Shown here: positions 25,687 to 35,912 of the stretch, in pieces | Layout: the number at the start of each line of letters is the position of its first letter | How positions within the stretch are numbered: the stretch's first letter is position 1 | Assembly: GCF_008035925.1 (NCBI RefSeq) | Contig: NZ_CP036264.1 | Span: 6,791,641 to 6,855,640 of the forward strand | Length of the DNA stretch: 64,000 nucleotides | Origin: Stieleria maiorica | Lineage (GTDB): Bacteria; Planctomycetota; Planctomycetia; Pirellulales; Pirellulaceae | Direction of reading: 5' to 3' | The notes under the pieces: generated by a model | Seen by the model: only the letters and a program-made list of their open reading frames with translations | The model's database searches: none | Told to the model about the DNA's origin: nothing | Program-made: the position numbers and the translations under genes

Positions 25687-26100
25687 ATGGCCGTCAAGTC
25701 TTTGAATCATATCGGCATCGCGGTCCGATCGATCGACGACCACAAGCCCTTTTACGAAGACGCCCTCGGGTTGGAATTCGAAGGGCTGGAGGATGTGCCG
25801 AGCCAAAAGGTGCGTGTCGCATTTTTCCGGGCCGGCGATGTTCGGCTGGAACTGCTGGAGCCGACCAGCGAGGACAGCACGGTCGCCAAGTTCATCGAGA
25901 AACGCGGCGAGGGATTGCACCATCTGGCCTACACCGTCGACGACATCACGGCGCGAATCGCGGAACTGCGTGAATCGGGATTGCGAATGATCGATGAGAA
26001 GCCGCGCGAAGGATCGCACCAGATGCAGATCGCGTTCTTGCATCCCAAGAGTTCCGGCGGTGTGCTGACCGAGCTTTGCGAATCTGCCGACCACGCGTAA
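25687..26100 (+). CDS. mce: Methylmalonyl-CoA epimerase (137 aa)
   Basis: Glyoxalase-fold (VOC) protein of typical length with LNHIGIAVRSID, VRLELLEPTSEDSTVAKFIE, EGLHHLAYTVDDI and LHPKSSGGVLTELCE. The metal-binding His8, Glu and His residues are in place. It interconverts (R)- and (S)-methylmalonyl-CoA, linking the mutase to the decarboxylase or carboxylase. It is 16 bp after the UbiB-like gene and 23 bp before mutA, which settles the assignment against other VOC proteins. Confidence 0.93.
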   Translation: MAVKSLNHIGIAVRSIDDHKPFYEDALGLEFEGLEDVPSQKVRVAFFRAGDVRLELLEPTSEDSTVAKFIEKRGEGLHHLAYTVDDITARIAELRESGLRMIDEKPREGSHQMQIAFLHPKSSGGVLTELCESADHA

Positions 26101-26123
26101 ACTGAAACCCGAGAGCAAGGACA

Positions 26124-28259
26124 ATGACGGTTACGTTTCCCCGCGAACTGAGAGTTCAAGACGACTTCCCTGCGGTCGACTATGACCAGTGGCGCCAGGT
26201 GGTCGAAAAGGCGTTGGCGGGGTCGCCGTTTGAAAAGAAACTCGTTTCAAAAACCTACGACGACCTTTCTATCCAGCCGATCTACAGTCGTCGCGACGAG
26301 TCCGGCCAAGACGATCCGATGGGCTTTCCCGGTTTGGCGACGCGGGTGCGTGGCGGGAGTCCGCTCGGATCGACGCAATCAGGTTGGGACCTGCGTCAAG
26401 AGTTTTGCGATCCCTGCCTGACCGAAGGTAACCAAGCGATCTTGGAGGATTTGGCCGGGGGCGTGACGTCCATCCAAATCCGACTTGACGATGCAGCCCG
26501 CTGCGGGTTGGATCCCGATGCTTCGGTCAGTGACACAGGCACCGGGCGCGGCGGGGTGATGGTCTACTGCGTCGACGATCTGGACAAGTTGCTCGGTGAT
26601 GTTCAGTTGGACATGATTACTGTCGCCTTGGATTCCGGTGCGGCGTTTGTCCCCGCCGCGGCGACCTTGGTCGCCCTGTGGCAGCGCCGTGGTGTGCCGC
26701 CCCGAGAGGCGCGTGGTGCGTTCAACGCGGACCCGCTGGCGGAACTGGCCCGACGGGGACAATTACCGACCGAGACACCGTCGGCGTTGTTGTTGTTGGC
26801 GGATCTGGCGGATTGGACGTCAAAACATTACCCACAAGTCACCGCAGTCGGCGTCGACACGTCACCCTTCCACGACGCCGGCGCGAGTGCGGCCCAGGAC
26901 ATCGCCTTCGCATTGGCAACGGGCGTCGAGTACTTGCGGGCGATGACCGACCGCGGGATGGACGTCGACACGGCGGCCAAACAGATCCTGTTTCGCATCA
27001 GCCTGGGCACCGAGCATTTTCGGGCGGTCGCCAAACTGCGTGCGGCGCGATGGCTGTGGTCACGCGTGTTGGAATCCAGCGGGGCGTCGGAAGATGCTTG
27101 GGCGATGCGGATTCAAACGCGGACGGGCAACCGGGTGCTGACCAAGCATGACGCGTCTGTCAACCTGCTCCGCAACTGCGTGGCGGTGTTTGCAGGCGGC
27201 ATCGGTGGGGCGGACACGATCACGTCGGTGCCGTTTGATTGCGTCGCCGGTTTGCCCAACGAATTCAGTCGCCGCGTCGCTCGCAACACCGCGCTGGTGC
27301 TGCAAGAGGAATCGCACCTGCATCGCGTGATCGACCCGGCCGGCGGCAGTTGGTTCTTGGACCAATTGACCACCGACCTGGCGGGCAAGGCGTGGGAGAT
27401 CTTTCAGGAGACCGAGCGTCAGGGTGGCATGGCGGCGGCGCTCGCCGGCGGATGGGTCGCGAAAGAGATCGCTGCAACGGCCGCGGTCCGGGCCAAGGAC
27501 ATTGCGACGCGAAAACGTGGGATCACGGGCGTTAGTGAGTTCCCCAATGTCGACGAAGAACCCCTCGTCCGCGCGGCTCGGGATTTGAAAGCCCTTGCCG
27601 AGGCAGCGGCCACGCGGGTGCGAGGTGCTCGCCCGGCGAGCGATGAAACCGCGTCGCTTGCGGTCGCCGATGATCGGGTCGCCGCAGTGGTCATGGCCGC
27701 GTCGGCCGGCGCGACGCTCGGGCAATTGGCCAGCGGTCTCGGATTCCACCAAGGCGAAACGGCATCGATGGGAGCCATCACGCCGCAGCGTTTGGCCGAA
27801 CCCTTTGACCAGCTGCGTGATGCCAGCGATGCCTGGCGGGAAACGCACGGACAACGTCCACGTGTGTTCCTGGCATGCTTCGGCCCGGTGTCGCACTACA
27901 GCGGCCGGGCAACCTGGTCGACCAACTTCTTTGAAGCGGGCGGCTTCGAGGTCGTCGGCAGCGAGGGTTTTGAAGATGCGGAAGCGGCGGCTGCGGCGTT
28001 TGAGTCATCCGGTGCAACGATCGCGGTTATTTGTTCCTCGGACAAACTGTACCCCGACGTGGTCCCCGCGGCAGCGGGCAAACTGAAGGCGGCCGGGGCG
28101 GATGCGGTCGTGCTGGCCGGATTCCCCGGTGACAACGAACAAGCGTGGCGAGATGCGGGCGTCGACCGCTTTATCTTCATGCGTTGCAATGTGCTTGAAA
28201 CACTCCGCAGCCTGTTGGCAAAAGTCGGTGTGATTGACGAAGGAGAGCTGGCGCGATGA
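26124..28259 (+). CDS. mutA: Methylmalonyl-CoA mutase small subunit MutA (711 aa)
   Basis: The N-terminal TIM-barrel-like mutase domain shows [27 protein letters not shown] and [14 protein letters not shown]. The C-terminal Rossmann domain lacks the cobalamin DxHxxG signature: the equivalent reads [14 protein letters not shown]. It is therefore the non-B12-binding structural subunit, as in MutA of Propionibacterium. It pairs with MutB, whose start overlaps its stop by 4 bp (ATGA at 28256). The heterodimer isomerises succinyl-CoA and (R)-methylmalonyl-CoA. Confidence 0.92.
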   Translation: MTVTFPRELRVQDDFPAVDYDQWRQVVEKALAGSPFEKKLVSKTYDDLSIQPIYSRRDESGQDDPMGFPGLATRVRGGSPLGSTQSGWDLRQEFCDPCLTEGNQAILEDLAGGVTSIQIRLDDAARCGLDPDASVSDTGTGRGGVMVYCVDDLDKLLGDVQLDMITVALDSGAAFVPAAATLVALWQRRGVPPREARGAFNADPLAELARRGQLPTETPSALLLLADLADWTSKHYPQVTAVGVDTSPFHDAGASAAQDIAFALATGVEYLRAMTDRGMDVDTAAKQILFRISLGTEHFRAVAKLRAARWLWSRVLESSGASEDAWAMRIQTRTGNRVLTKHDASVNLLRNCVAVFAGGIGGADTITSVPFDCVAGLPNEFSRRVARNTALVLQEESHLHRVIDPAGGSWFLDQLTTDLAGKAWEIFQETERQGGMAAALAGGWVAKEIAATAAVRAKDIATRKRGITGVSEFPNVDEEPLVRAARDLKALAEAAATRVRGARPASDETASLAVADDRVAAVVMAASAGATLGQLASGLGFHQGETASMGAITPQRLAEPFDQLRDASDAWRETHGQRPRVFLACFGPVSHYSGRATWSTNFFEAGGFEVVGSEGFEDAEAAAAAFESSGATIAVICSSDKLYPDVVPAAAGKLKAAGADAVVLAGFPGDNEQAWRDAGVDRFIFMRCNVLETLRSLLAKVGVIDEGELAR

Positions 28260-30457
28260 CGATCCCAAACTTTTCCGAGATCCCGTTCCAAAGTAAACAG
28301 CACGCTTCCGGTGGCTTGGACGACTGGCAAGCGAAAGTCGATGGACGCACCGAACAACTGCAGTGGCAAACGCCGGAACAGATCCCGGTCAAGCCGCTGT
28401 ACACGTCGGCCGATCGTGCCGGGCTGGATCACTTGGACACCATGCCGGGGATCGCACCGTTCTTACGCGGCCCCTATGCGACGATGTACGTGCAGCGCCC
28501 TTGGACGGTGCGTCAGTACGCAGGGTTTTCCACGGCAAAGGAGTCCAACGCGTTTTATCGTCGTAACCTGGCGGCCGGGCAGATGGGTTTAAGTATCGCC
28601 TTCGACCTGGCCACGCACCGCGGTTACGATTCAGATCATCCACGCGTCTCGGGCGATGTCGGCATGGCCGGCGTGGCGATCGACAGCATCCATGACATGC
28701 GGACGCTGTTCGATGGAATTCCGCTGGACCGGATGAGTGTGTCGATGACCATGAACGGTGCGGTGCTGCCGATCATGGCGCTTTACATCGTCGCCGCGGA
28801 AGAACAGGGCGTGAAACCGGAGCAGTTGGCCGGGACGATCCAGAACGACATTTTGAAGGAGTTCATGGTTCGCAACACGTACATCTATCCGCCCGCGCCG
28901 AGCATGAAGATCATCGCCGCGATCTTTGAATACACCAGCCAGCGGATGCCAAAATTCAACAGCATCAGCATCAGCGGTTATCACATGCAGGAGGCCGGGG
29001 CGACGGCCGACTTGGAATTGGCTTACACGTTGGCCGACGGGCTGGAGTACGTCCGCACGGGGATCTCCGCGGGACTGGACGTCGATGCCTTTTGCCCGCG
29101 ACTGTCGTTCTTTTGGGCGATCGGCATGAATTACTTCATGGAGATCGCCAAGATGCGCGCCGCTCGCATGATTTGGGCCAAACTGATCAAGCAGTTTAAT
29201 CCCAAAAACCCCAAGAGCTTGTCGCTGCGGACCCACAGCCAGACCAGCGGATGGAGTTTGACCGCTCAGGATGTCTACAATAACGTGACGCGGACGTGTA
29301 TCGAAGCGATGGCGGCGGCGCACGGGCACACGCAATCATTGCACACCAACGCGCTCGATGAAGCACTTGCCCTGCCGACCGACTTCTCGGCCCGGATCGC
29401 GCGCAACACGCAATTGTTCCTGCAACAAGAAACCGACACGTGCAACGTCGTCGATCCCTGGGCGGGCAGCTATTACGTCGAACGTTTGACGCACGATTTG
29501 GCGCAGCGCGTTTGGGAGCACCTGGTCGAAATCGAAGAACTGGGCGGCATGACCGAGGCGATTCAGGCGGGGATTCCCAAGATGCGGATCGAAGAAGCGT
29601 CGGCGCGGACGCAAGCGCGAATCGATTCGGGACAGCAAACGTTGATCGGCGTCAACAAGTACCGACCGCCGACCGAGGACGAGATGCGTGTGTTGCACGT
29701 CGATAACTCCGCGGTGCGAAAATCACAGATCGCGGGATTGAAACAACTGCGTGCCGAGCGGGATTCGTCTGTCGTCGAAGCGGCATTGGATGCGTTGACC
29801 GAAGCGGCGCGCAGTGAAAAGGGCAACCTGTTGGAGTTGGCTGTCAATGCGGCCCGTGCCAAAGCGACGGTCGGCGAGATTAGCGCGGCGCTCGAAAAGG
29901 TTTACAATCGCTACCAGGCGCCCGTTCAATCCGTTCGCGGCGTGTATGCCGCGGCATTGGAGAGTGAATCGATGACAACGGAAGTCCGTCAAATCGTCGA
30001 AGCGTTCGAACGCAGCGAAGGCCGGCGGCCTCGGATTTTGGTCGCCAAGATGGGACAGGACGGGCACGACCGCGGCCAAAAAGTGATCGCCAGCGCGTTC
30101 GCCGATCTGGGCTTTGATGTCGACATCGGACCGCTGTTTCGAACGCCCGCCGAAACCGCCCGCCAAGCGGTCGAAAACGACGTGCACCTGGTCGGCGTCA
30201 GTTCGCTCGCGGCCGGTCACCTGACGTTGGTGCCGGAACTGCGTAAGGCGCTCGCGGATCTGGGGCGAGAAGACATCATGATCGTGGCCGGCGGAGTGAT
30301 CCCGCCGGAGGATCGCGAGGCGTTGTACGAAGCCGGTGCAGCGGAAGTGTTCGGACCGGGGACGGTTATCAGCGATGCGGCGATCCGCGTGGTGCGCGAT
30401 CTCGCCGATCGGCTGGGGTTCTCGGTCGATGAAACAATCGAAACTCAAGATGCGTGA
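28256..30457 (+). CDS. mutB: Methylmalonyl-CoA mutase large subunit MutB, B12-dependent (733 aa)
   Basis: Full-length catalytic subunit: [20 protein letters not shown] and [20 protein letters not shown] in the substrate barrel, [18 protein letters not shown], and a C-terminal cobalamin domain with DGHDRGQK (Asp602, His604, Gly607 of the DxHxxG motif). It converts succinyl-CoA to methylmalonyl-CoA reversibly through a radical mechanism with adenosylcobalamin. Overlap with mutA and the downstream meaB gene is the standard arrangement. Confidence 0.96.
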   Translation: MTIPNFSEIPFQSKQHASGGLDDWQAKVDGRTEQLQWQTPEQIPVKPLYTSADRAGLDHLDTMPGIAPFLRGPYATMYVQRPWTVRQYAGFSTAKESNAFYRRNLAAGQMGLSIAFDLATHRGYDSDHPRVSGDVGMAGVAIDSIHDMRTLFDGIPLDRMSVSMTMNGAVLPIMALYIVAAEEQGVKPEQLAGTIQNDILKEFMVRNTYIYPPAPSMKIIAAIFEYTSQRMPKFNSISISGYHMQEAGATADLELAYTLADGLEYVRTGISAGLDVDAFCPRLSFFWAIGMNYFMEIAKMRAARMIWAKLIKQFNPKNPKSLSLRTHSQTSGWSLTAQDVYNNVTRTCIEAMAAAHGHTQSLHTNALDEALALPTDFSARIARNTQLFLQQETDTCNVVDPWAGSYYVERLTHDLAQRVWEHLVEIEELGGMTEAIQAGIPKMRIEEASARTQARIDSGQQTLIGVNKYRPPTEDEMRVLHVDNSAVRKSQIAGLKQLRAERDSSVVEAALDALTEAARSEKGNLLELAVNAARAKATVGEISAALEKVYNRYQAPVQSVRGVYAAALESESMTTEVRQIVEAFERSEGRRPRILVAKMGQDGHDRGQKVIASAFADLGFDVDIGPLFRTPAETARQAVENDVHLVGVSSLAAGHLTLVPELRKALADLGREDIMIVAGGVIPPEDREALYEAGAAEVFGPGTVISDAAIRVVRDLADRLGFSVDETIETQDA

Positions 30458-30469
30458 ACGGAATTGGGC

Positions 30470-31477
30470 ATGAAGCGTGATGTTCCACGACGCCGTCAGT
30501 TGACGACGGAGGATTACTTTGATGGCGTGCGGGCCTGTGATATCACCGTGTTGCCGAGGGCATTGACGCTGATCGAATCCAGCAACGCCGCGCATCAACG
30601 CCAGGCCGAGGCGTTGTTGACACGACTGTTGCCGCACACCGGCGATGCGATCCGCGTGGGCATCACCGGCGCCCCCGGTGTCGGCAAGAGCACGTTCATC
30701 GAATCACTCGGATTGCAGTTGACCGCCCAGGGAAAACGCGTCGCGGTGTTGGCCGTGGATCCATCGAGCGGCATCAGCGGCGGCAGCATCCTGGGCGACA
30801 AGACACGCATGGGGCGGTTGGCGGCCGAACCCGGTGCCTACATCCGCCCTTCACCGTCGGCGGGAACGCTCGGTGGCGTGGCCGGCAAGACCCGCGAAAG
30901 CATGCTGGTGTGCGAAGCGGCCGGATACGAAGTGTTGTTGATCGAAACCGTCGGCGTCGGACAGTCCGAGACGATGGTCGCGGAAATGACGGATTGCTTT
31001 TTGGCGTTGATGTTGCCCGGCGCCGGAGACGACCTGCAGGGGATCAAACGCGGGCTGTTGGAATTGGTGGATGTGATTGCGGTGAACAAGGCCGACGATG
31101 CGACCCGCAAAGCGGCCGAGGTGGCCGCGCATCAATACGAGATGGCGATCCATTCAATCCTGGGAAAACAAGACAACCCGCCACAGGTGTTGACCTGCAG
31201 CGCACTGCACAACAAACATGTCGACGAGGTTTGGCAAGCCATCGAAGAACGCTACACGGCGATGAAAGCCGGTGGCGAATTGGCGGCCAAGCGACGTCGA
31301 CAACAAGTCCGATGGTTGTGGGCGATCATCGAAGAGCGAATGAAGCAAGCCCTGCGCGAGCACCCGGGGGTGCGTCGCATTCGTGACTCTCTGGAAGCCG
31401 ACGTGCTGGACGGCAACCTGCCTCCCGAAGTCGCGGCCAGCAAGATCTTGGAAGCGTTCGGTTTGCAAGATCGCTAA
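30470..31477 (+). CDS. meaB: Methylmalonyl-CoA mutase-associated GTPase MeaB (335 aa)
   Basis: G3E-type P-loop GTPase: GITGAPGVGKSTFIESLG (Walker A), VLAVDPSSGISGGSILGDKT, LIETVGVGQSE, and VNKADD (NKxD). It protects and reloads the mutase with adenosylcobalamin. The family's C-terminal dimerisation helix is present (AAKRRRQQVRWLWAIIEERM). ATG at 30470 is preferred over a TTG two codons upstream. It starts 12 bp after mutB. Confidence 0.94.
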   Translation: MKRDVPRRRQLTTEDYFDGVRACDITVLPRALTLIESSNAAHQRQAEALLTRLLPHTGDAIRVGITGAPGVGKSTFIESLGLQLTAQGKRVAVLAVDPSSGISGGSILGDKTRMGRLAAEPGAYIRPSPSAGTLGGVAGKTRESMLVCEAAGYEVLLIETVGVGQSETMVAEMTDCFLALMLPGAGDDLQGIKRGLLELVDVIAVNKADDATRKAAEVAAHQYEMAIHSILGKQDNPPQVLTCSALHNKHVDEVWQAIEERYTAMKAGGELAAKRRRQQVRWLWAIIEERMKQALREHPGVRRIRDSLEADVLDGNLPPEVAASKILEAFGLQDR

Positions 31478-31560
31478 GGCGTTTCGTTGAATTTTTGGTA
31501 CCGGAATGCGGCCGAGCACCTCCGTGGTGACTCGTCCCCGTTACACACCACTGCAATGCC

Positions 31561-33114
31561 ATGAGTATTCGAAAAGAGTTTTTGACCGGGCTGGAAGAAC
31601 GTCGCCGGACGCTGCGCAGCGGCGGCGGGGAAAGCCGGCATGCCAAACGCCGCGACAAGGGAATGCTGTCGGCACGCGAGCGGCTGGACCTGTTTTTCGA
31701 CGCCGATACCTTTCAGGAATGGGGCATGCACGTCGACCATTCCTGCCATGAATTCGGCATGGAGAAAAAGTCGATGCCCTGTGACGGTGTGGTCACCGGC
31801 GTGGGACGCGTCAACGGCCGGCCCGCGGCCTCGTTCAGCCAGGACGCAACCGTCGGCGGCGGGGCATTGGGGATGCGGCATAGCAAAAAAATCTGCGACA
31901 TGATGGATTACGCCCTGGAAAGCGGGATGCCGTTTGTGGCGATCAACGATTCCGGGGGCGCCCGGATCCAGGAAGCCGTCGATTCGCTATCGGGTTACGG
32001 GCAGGTCTTTTATCGCAACGTGATGCTTTCGGGCTGTGTCCCGCAGATCGGGGTGATCGCCGGGAACTGCGCCGGCGGAGCGGCTTATTCGCCGGCGTTG
32101 ATGGATTTTTTGGTGATGACGCGTGAAAACGCCAACATGTTCATCTGCGGTCCCCAGGTCATCAAGGCGGCCACGGGCGTCGACTGCACGATGGAAGAGA
32201 TCGGCAGCGCGTCGGCGAACGCCAGCATCAGCGGCAACGTCCACTTTGTCGCCGACGATGACCGGCATGCGATGCAGATCGTTCAACAGTTGCTGTCTTA
32301 TCTGCCCCAGAACAACGCCGAAAACCCTCCGCACCGATTGAGCGACGAGCTTTGTTTGGACCCGGATCCATCGATGAACGACGTGATTCCGGAGAACATC
32401 AAGGACCCGATGGACATGTACGCCGTGATCGAGCGGATCGTCGATCGAGATTGTTTTTTGGAAGTCCACCGTGGTTTCGCACCCAACCTGATTGTCGGTT
32501 TCGCGCGGGTCGATGGCGTGGTCGTGGGCATCATCGCCAACCAACCCAACGTGAAAGCGGGCACATTGGACATCGATGCATCGGACAAAGGGGCACGGTT
32601 CATTCGCTTTTGCAATGCGTTCAACATTCCTTTGTTGACTTTGGTGGACGTCCCCGGTTTTCTGCCCGGCGTGGCGCAGGAGCAAGGCGGCATCATTCGT
32701 CACGGTGCGAAAATGTTGTTCGCTTATGCGTCGGCGACGGTTCCCAAGATCACCGTCATCACGCGCAAGGCCTACGGCGGATCGTACCTTGCGATGTGCA
32801 GTCGTGATTTGAAAGCCGACATGGTGTTCGCGTGGCCGACCGCGGAAATCGCGGTGATGGGAGCCGAGGGCGCCGTCAACGTGCTGTACCGAAAAGAGTT
32901 GGCCGAAGCCGAAGACAAAACGGCGCTCCGCGAGAAGTTCATCCAAGAATACCGCGACCGATTCGCGTCGCCGTACCTGGCGGCGTCGCATGGCATGATC
33001 ACCGATGTGATCGCCCCGGCGCAAACCCGAGCCGTCGTCTCACTCGCCCTCCAAAACACGCTGAACAAAAGCGAAACCCGTCCTCCTAAGAAGCATGGTT
33101 TGATTCCGCTATGA
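31561..33114 (+). CDS. mmdA: Methylmalonyl-CoA decarboxylase alpha subunit MmdA, carboxyltransferase (517 aa)
   Basis: A carboxyltransferase like that at 13564: [80 protein letters not shown] and TRKAYGGSYLAMCSRDLKAD, ending KKHGLIPL. Downstream genes encode a biotin carrier, a one-helix OadG-like subunit and the polytopic sodium-pump subunit, so this is the alpha subunit of a sodium-translocating decarboxylase. Mutase and epimerase genes upstream indicate (S)-methylmalonyl-CoA as substrate, giving propionyl-CoA. Glutaconyl-CoA or another malonyl-CoA derivative would be less likely. Confidence 0.88.
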   Translation: MSIRKEFLTGLEERRRTLRSGGGESRHAKRRDKGMLSARERLDLFFDADTFQEWGMHVDHSCHEFGMEKKSMPCDGVVTGVGRVNGRPAASFSQDATVGGGALGMRHSKKICDMMDYALESGMPFVAINDSGGARIQEAVDSLSGYGQVFYRNVMLSGCVPQIGVIAGNCAGGAAYSPALMDFLVMTRENANMFICGPQVIKAATGVDCTMEEIGSASANASISGNVHFVADDDRHAMQIVQQLLSYLPQNNAENPPHRLSDELCLDPDPSMNDVIPENIKDPMDMYAVIERIVDRDCFLEVHRGFAPNLIVGFARVDGVVVGIIANQPNVKAGTLDIDASDKGARFIRFCNAFNIPLLTLVDVPGFLPGVAQEQGGIIRHGAKMLFAYASATVPKITVITRKAYGGSYLAMCSRDLKADMVFAWPTAEIAVMGAEGAVNVLYRKELAEAEDKTALREKFIQEYRDRFASPYLAASHGMITDVIAPAQTRAVVSLALQNTLNKSETRPPKKHGLIPL

Positions 33115-33500
33115 AAAGATTACGCATCACCGTCGGGAATAAATCGTATGACGTCACCGTGGAGGATCTCAGCGACGCGGACACGTATCACGCCCCGATG
33201 CAACCAGCACCGGTGCAACCGGTCGGCAGCGCGCCGGCTCCGGCGATCGCCCGCGAGTCCGCGGCCAAGCCCCCGCAGCCCAGCGTCAGCGGCGCGGTGA
33301 CCAGCCCGATGGCGGGGGCCATCCGGGCCATCCTGGTCAAACCCGGCGACGCGGTCAAGCGTGGACAGGGCATGGCCATCTTGGAAGCGATGAAGATGGA
33401 AAACCAGATCACCGCACCGGTCGACGGAACGGTCAAGAGCATTGACGTGGCTGTCGGTGATTCGGTCGCCGAAGGGCAAACTCTGGTCGTACTGGAGTAA
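33111..33500 (+). CDS. mmdC: Biotin carrier subunit of the sodium-pumping decarboxylase (129 aa)
   Basis: The C-terminal biotinyl domain has SPMAGAIRAILVKPGDAVK and EAMKMENQITAP with acceptor Lys95. An Ala/Pro-rich linker (residues 28-62) precedes it and the N-terminus is a short KRLRITVGNKSYDVTVEDL strand unit. It carries the carboxyl group from MmdA to the membrane pump. The start overlaps the mmdA stop by 4 bp (ATGA), and the stop abuts the GTG of the next gene. Confidence 0.92.
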   Translation: MKRLRITVGNKSYDVTVEDLSDADTYHAPMQPAPVQPVGSAPAPAIARESAAKPPQPSVSGAVTSPMAGAIRAILVKPGDAVKRGQGMAILEAMKMENQITAPVDGTVKSIDVAVGDSVAEGQTLVVLE

Positions 33501-33890
33501 GTGATGTTGTTGCTGGCCCAAGAAGAAAGCAAGCGGCTGATCGACTTCTCGCTGGCCCCGTTGACCGAGGAGCACGGGATTCCGATGGCCATCATGGGCA
33601 TCGTGGTCGTGTTTTCGGCGCTCGTGTTGATCGTCGTCTTCATCACCGTCTTGCCGCGTCTGGTCGCCCCGTTCATCGAATCCCAGCCGGCCGCCACACC
33701 GGCCGCACGCGATGACGAGTTGCCCGAAGAGGTTCTGGTCGTCATCGCCGCCGCCGTCGCCGCGGCGCTGGATCACCCACACCGGATCGTCAAGATCCGT
33801 GGATTGGGAGCCGGCGAATATGCTTGGTCCCTGGAGGGACGGATGAAGCATCACCTGTCGCATCGTATCGAACATCGAGACCGTAAGTGA
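33501..33890 (+). CDS. mmdD: OadG-like membrane anchor (delta) subunit of the decarboxylase (129 aa)
   Basis: One N-terminal transmembrane helix (GIPMAIMGIVVVFSALVLIVVF) is followed by a Pro/Ala-rich linker and a soluble domain with LPEEVLVVIAAAVAAALDHPHR. This is the organisation of OadG/MmdD subunits, which tether the peripheral carboxyltransferase to the pump. GTG start with an ATG directly after. The stop overlaps the start region of the pump gene. Small size and low conservation limit certainty about its sub-type. Confidence 0.8.
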   Translation: MMLLLAQEESKRLIDFSLAPLTEEHGIPMAIMGIVVVFSALVLIVVFITVLPRLVAPFIESQPAATPAARDDELPEEVLVVIAAAVAAALDHPHRIVKIRGLGAGEYAWSLEGRMKHHLSHRIEHRDRK

Positions 33891-35032
33891 GTGCCATGGA
33901 ATACTTGAGCCAAAAAGTGGTCCAGCTTTACGAGACGACGGCCTTTGCGGGGCTCGAAGCAGGCAACGTGGTGATGATGGTGATCGCCCTGGGCTTCATC
34001 TACCTGGCCATCACCAAACGCTACGAACCCTTGCTGTTGATCCCGATCGGTTTCGGAATCATTGTCGGTAACATGCCGACCGAATCCGGTGTGCCGTTGG
34101 TGTTCGCCGAAGACAGCGTGCTGCGGTTCCTCTACTTTGGCGTCGAAAAAGAGATTTACCCGCCGTTGATCTTTTTGGGGATCGGCGCGATGACCGATTT
34201 TTCCACGATGCTGTCCAATCCGAAGCTGGTGCTGTTGGGCGCCGCGGCCCAGGTCGGCGTGTTCCTGACCTACCTGGGAGCGTTGTGTCTGGCGTTTACG
34301 CCGCAACAAGCCGGGGCGATCGGGATCATCGGCGGGGCCGACGGTCCGACCGCGATTTTCTTGGCGTCCAACCTGGCGCCCGAGTTATTGGGAGCCATCG
34401 CGATCGCGGCTTATTCCTACATGGCTCTGGTGCCGGTCATCCAGCCGCCGATCATGCGGCTGTTGACGACCAAAAATGAGCGTCTGATTCGGATGAAGCC
34501 CTCGCGCAAGGTCGCGCGTCAGGAACTGATCATGTTTCCGATCGTCGCGTTTCTGATCTGCACGCTGTTGGCACCCGGTTCGATCGTGCTGATGGGAATG
34601 TTGTTCTTCGGGAACCTTTTAAAAGAATGCACGGTTACGGATCGATTGTCGTTGACGGCGCGGACGGCGATGATCGACATCGTCACGATCTTGTTGGGCT
34701 TTTGTGTCGGTGCCAGCACGACCGCGCAGTACTTCCTGAAGGGTGAGTCGATCCTGATCTTTGTGCTCGGTGCCGCGTCGTTCGCCGTGGCAACCGGATG
34801 CGGCGTGTTGTTCGCCAAGTTCATGAACCTGTTCTTGAAGGAGAAGATCAACCCGCTGGTGGGCGCGGCCGGCGTGTCGGCGGTCCCTGGTTCGGCCCGC
34901 GTCGTGCAATTGGTCGGCCAGGAAGAAGACCCCGGGAACTATCTGTTGATGCATGCCATGGCTCCCAACGTCGCCGGCGTGATCGGTTCGGCGATCGCCG
35001 CCGGAGTGTTGTGGTCGCAGTTGGCGTCGTAG
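33887..35032 (+). CDS. mmdB: Sodium-pumping decarboxylase beta subunit MmdB/OadB (381 aa)
   Basis: A polytopic inner-membrane protein with about nine helices. Signature regions are IGIIGGADGPTAIF (the aspartate that takes part in sodium binding in OadB), VGAAGVSAVPGSARVVQ and NYLLMHAMAPNVAGVIGSAI. It decarboxylates carboxybiotin and exports sodium. The GTG at 33887 overlaps the previous stop; an ATG three codons on (33896) is an equal candidate. It is the last gene of the 14.4-kb plus-strand run; no clear terminator follows. Confidence 0.93.
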   Translation: MSAMEYLSQKVVQLYETTAFAGLEAGNVVMMVIALGFIYLAITKRYEPLLLIPIGFGIIVGNMPTESGVPLVFAEDSVLRFLYFGVEKEIYPPLIFLGIGAMTDFSTMLSNPKLVLLGAAAQVGVFLTYLGALCLAFTPQQAGAIGIIGGADGPTAIFLASNLAPELLGAIAIAAYSYMALVPVIQPPIMRLLTTKNERLIRMKPSRKVARQELIMFPIVAFLICTLLAPGSIVLMGMLFFGNLLKECTVTDRLSLTARTAMIDIVTILLGFCVGASTTAQYFLKGESILIFVLGAASFAVATGCGVLFAKFMNLFLKEKINPLVGAAGVSAVPGSARVVQLVGQEEDPGNYLLMHAMAPNVAGVIGSAIAAGVLWSQLAS

Positions 35033-35294
35033 AAGGGGTGGGGGAAGGCAGAATGATACGGGGCAGAATGATGGGGCAAAACGATGGGGGCAAAACGATG
35101 GGGGCAAAACGATGGGGCTTGGGACGTATCTGCTTGGTTCATGACCGGCATCATCATCATTCTGCCTTCCCATCATTCTGCCAGTTCTTTCGGAGACGGG
35201 TTCCGTTGCCCAGCGCAGCGTTCGGCGATGGCAGCTGGCTTGAATCTGTTTTATAATCGGCGGGGCAACGTCGTCCCTACGAGAGTGTTTTTTC
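35033..35294. repeat. Short tandem and inverted repeats after the PHA operon
   Basis: A 14-bp unit (GGGGCAAAACGATG) occurs about three times at 35073-35117, preceded by GGCAGAATGAT words and followed around 35150-35185 by their inverted form ATCATTCTGCC. The region separates mmdB from the sigma-factor gene and could form an extended stem in RNA. No gene is seen. Confidence 0.6.
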
Positions 35295-35885
35295 ATGTCC
35301 GGCCCCACCTCCGTCAGCCTGCTTCAGCGGCTTCGTGATTCCGCCGACGAGGCGGCGTGGCAGCGATTTTGCGATCTTTATTCGCCGATCATTCGGGGCT
35401 GGTTGATCCGCCGCGGATTGAATCAAAACGATGCCGATGACGTGCAGCAGAGTGTGATGGAAAAGCTGGCGGAGAAGCTGCCCGCATTCGAGCACAACGG
35501 CAATACTGGTGCATTTCGGCTGTGGCTGAAGAACGTCGTCGCGAACCGGCTGACGGTCGCTTGGCGAGAAAAGCAACGCCTGGGACAGGGTGCCGGCAGC
35601 GAGCAGGTCGGCGAAATGGCCAAACAGCTTGCCGATCCGAACAGCCAGTTGAGCCAGTTGTGGGACCAGGAATACCAACAACGCCTTTGCGAACGGTTGC
35701 TTTCTCTGGCCGAACCCGATTTCTCGCCGCAAACGATGTCAGCGTTTCGGATGGTGTTCCTGGAAAACCGAAAGGCCAAGGAGGTCGGCGAGGAACTCGG
35801 GTTGACCGCCAACGCCGTGCGAATCGCTCAGTCCAGAGTGCTGAGCCGGTTGCGAGAGTTGGGCGAAGGGCTTTTGGACGACTAG
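35295..35885 (+). CDS. ECF-type RNA polymerase sigma factor (196 aa)
   Basis: Sigma region 2 is visible as WQRFCDLYSPIIRGWLIRRG and DADDVQQSVMEKL, and region 4 as FLENRKAKEVGEELGLTANA with VRIAQSRVLSRLRELGEG. The length is normal. It directs polymerase to a specific promoter set. A kinase gene with an N-terminal zinc-binding anti-sigma-like segment follows 27 bp downstream. This is the common planctomycete arrangement in which the kinase-containing partner probably controls the sigma factor. Confidence 0.88.
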   Translation: MSGPTSVSLLQRLRDSADEAAWQRFCDLYSPIIRGWLIRRGLNQNDADDVQQSVMEKLAEKLPAFEHNGNTGAFRLWLKNVVANRLTVAWREKQRLGQGAGSEQVGEMAKQLADPNSQLSQLWDQEYQQRLCERLLSLAEPDFSPQTMSAFRMVFLENRKAKEVGEELGLTANAVRIAQSRVLSRLRELGEGLLDD

Positions 35886-35912
35886 CGATGCCACCGGTTT
35901 CGGCAGACTTGC

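Noticed and set aside
31561..35032. Glutaconyl-CoA or oxaloacetate decarboxylase
   Set aside because: Carboxyltransferase type excludes the oxaloacetate enzyme; mutase, epimerase and MeaB genes directly upstream point to methylmalonyl-CoA. Glutaconyl-CoA remains formally possible.
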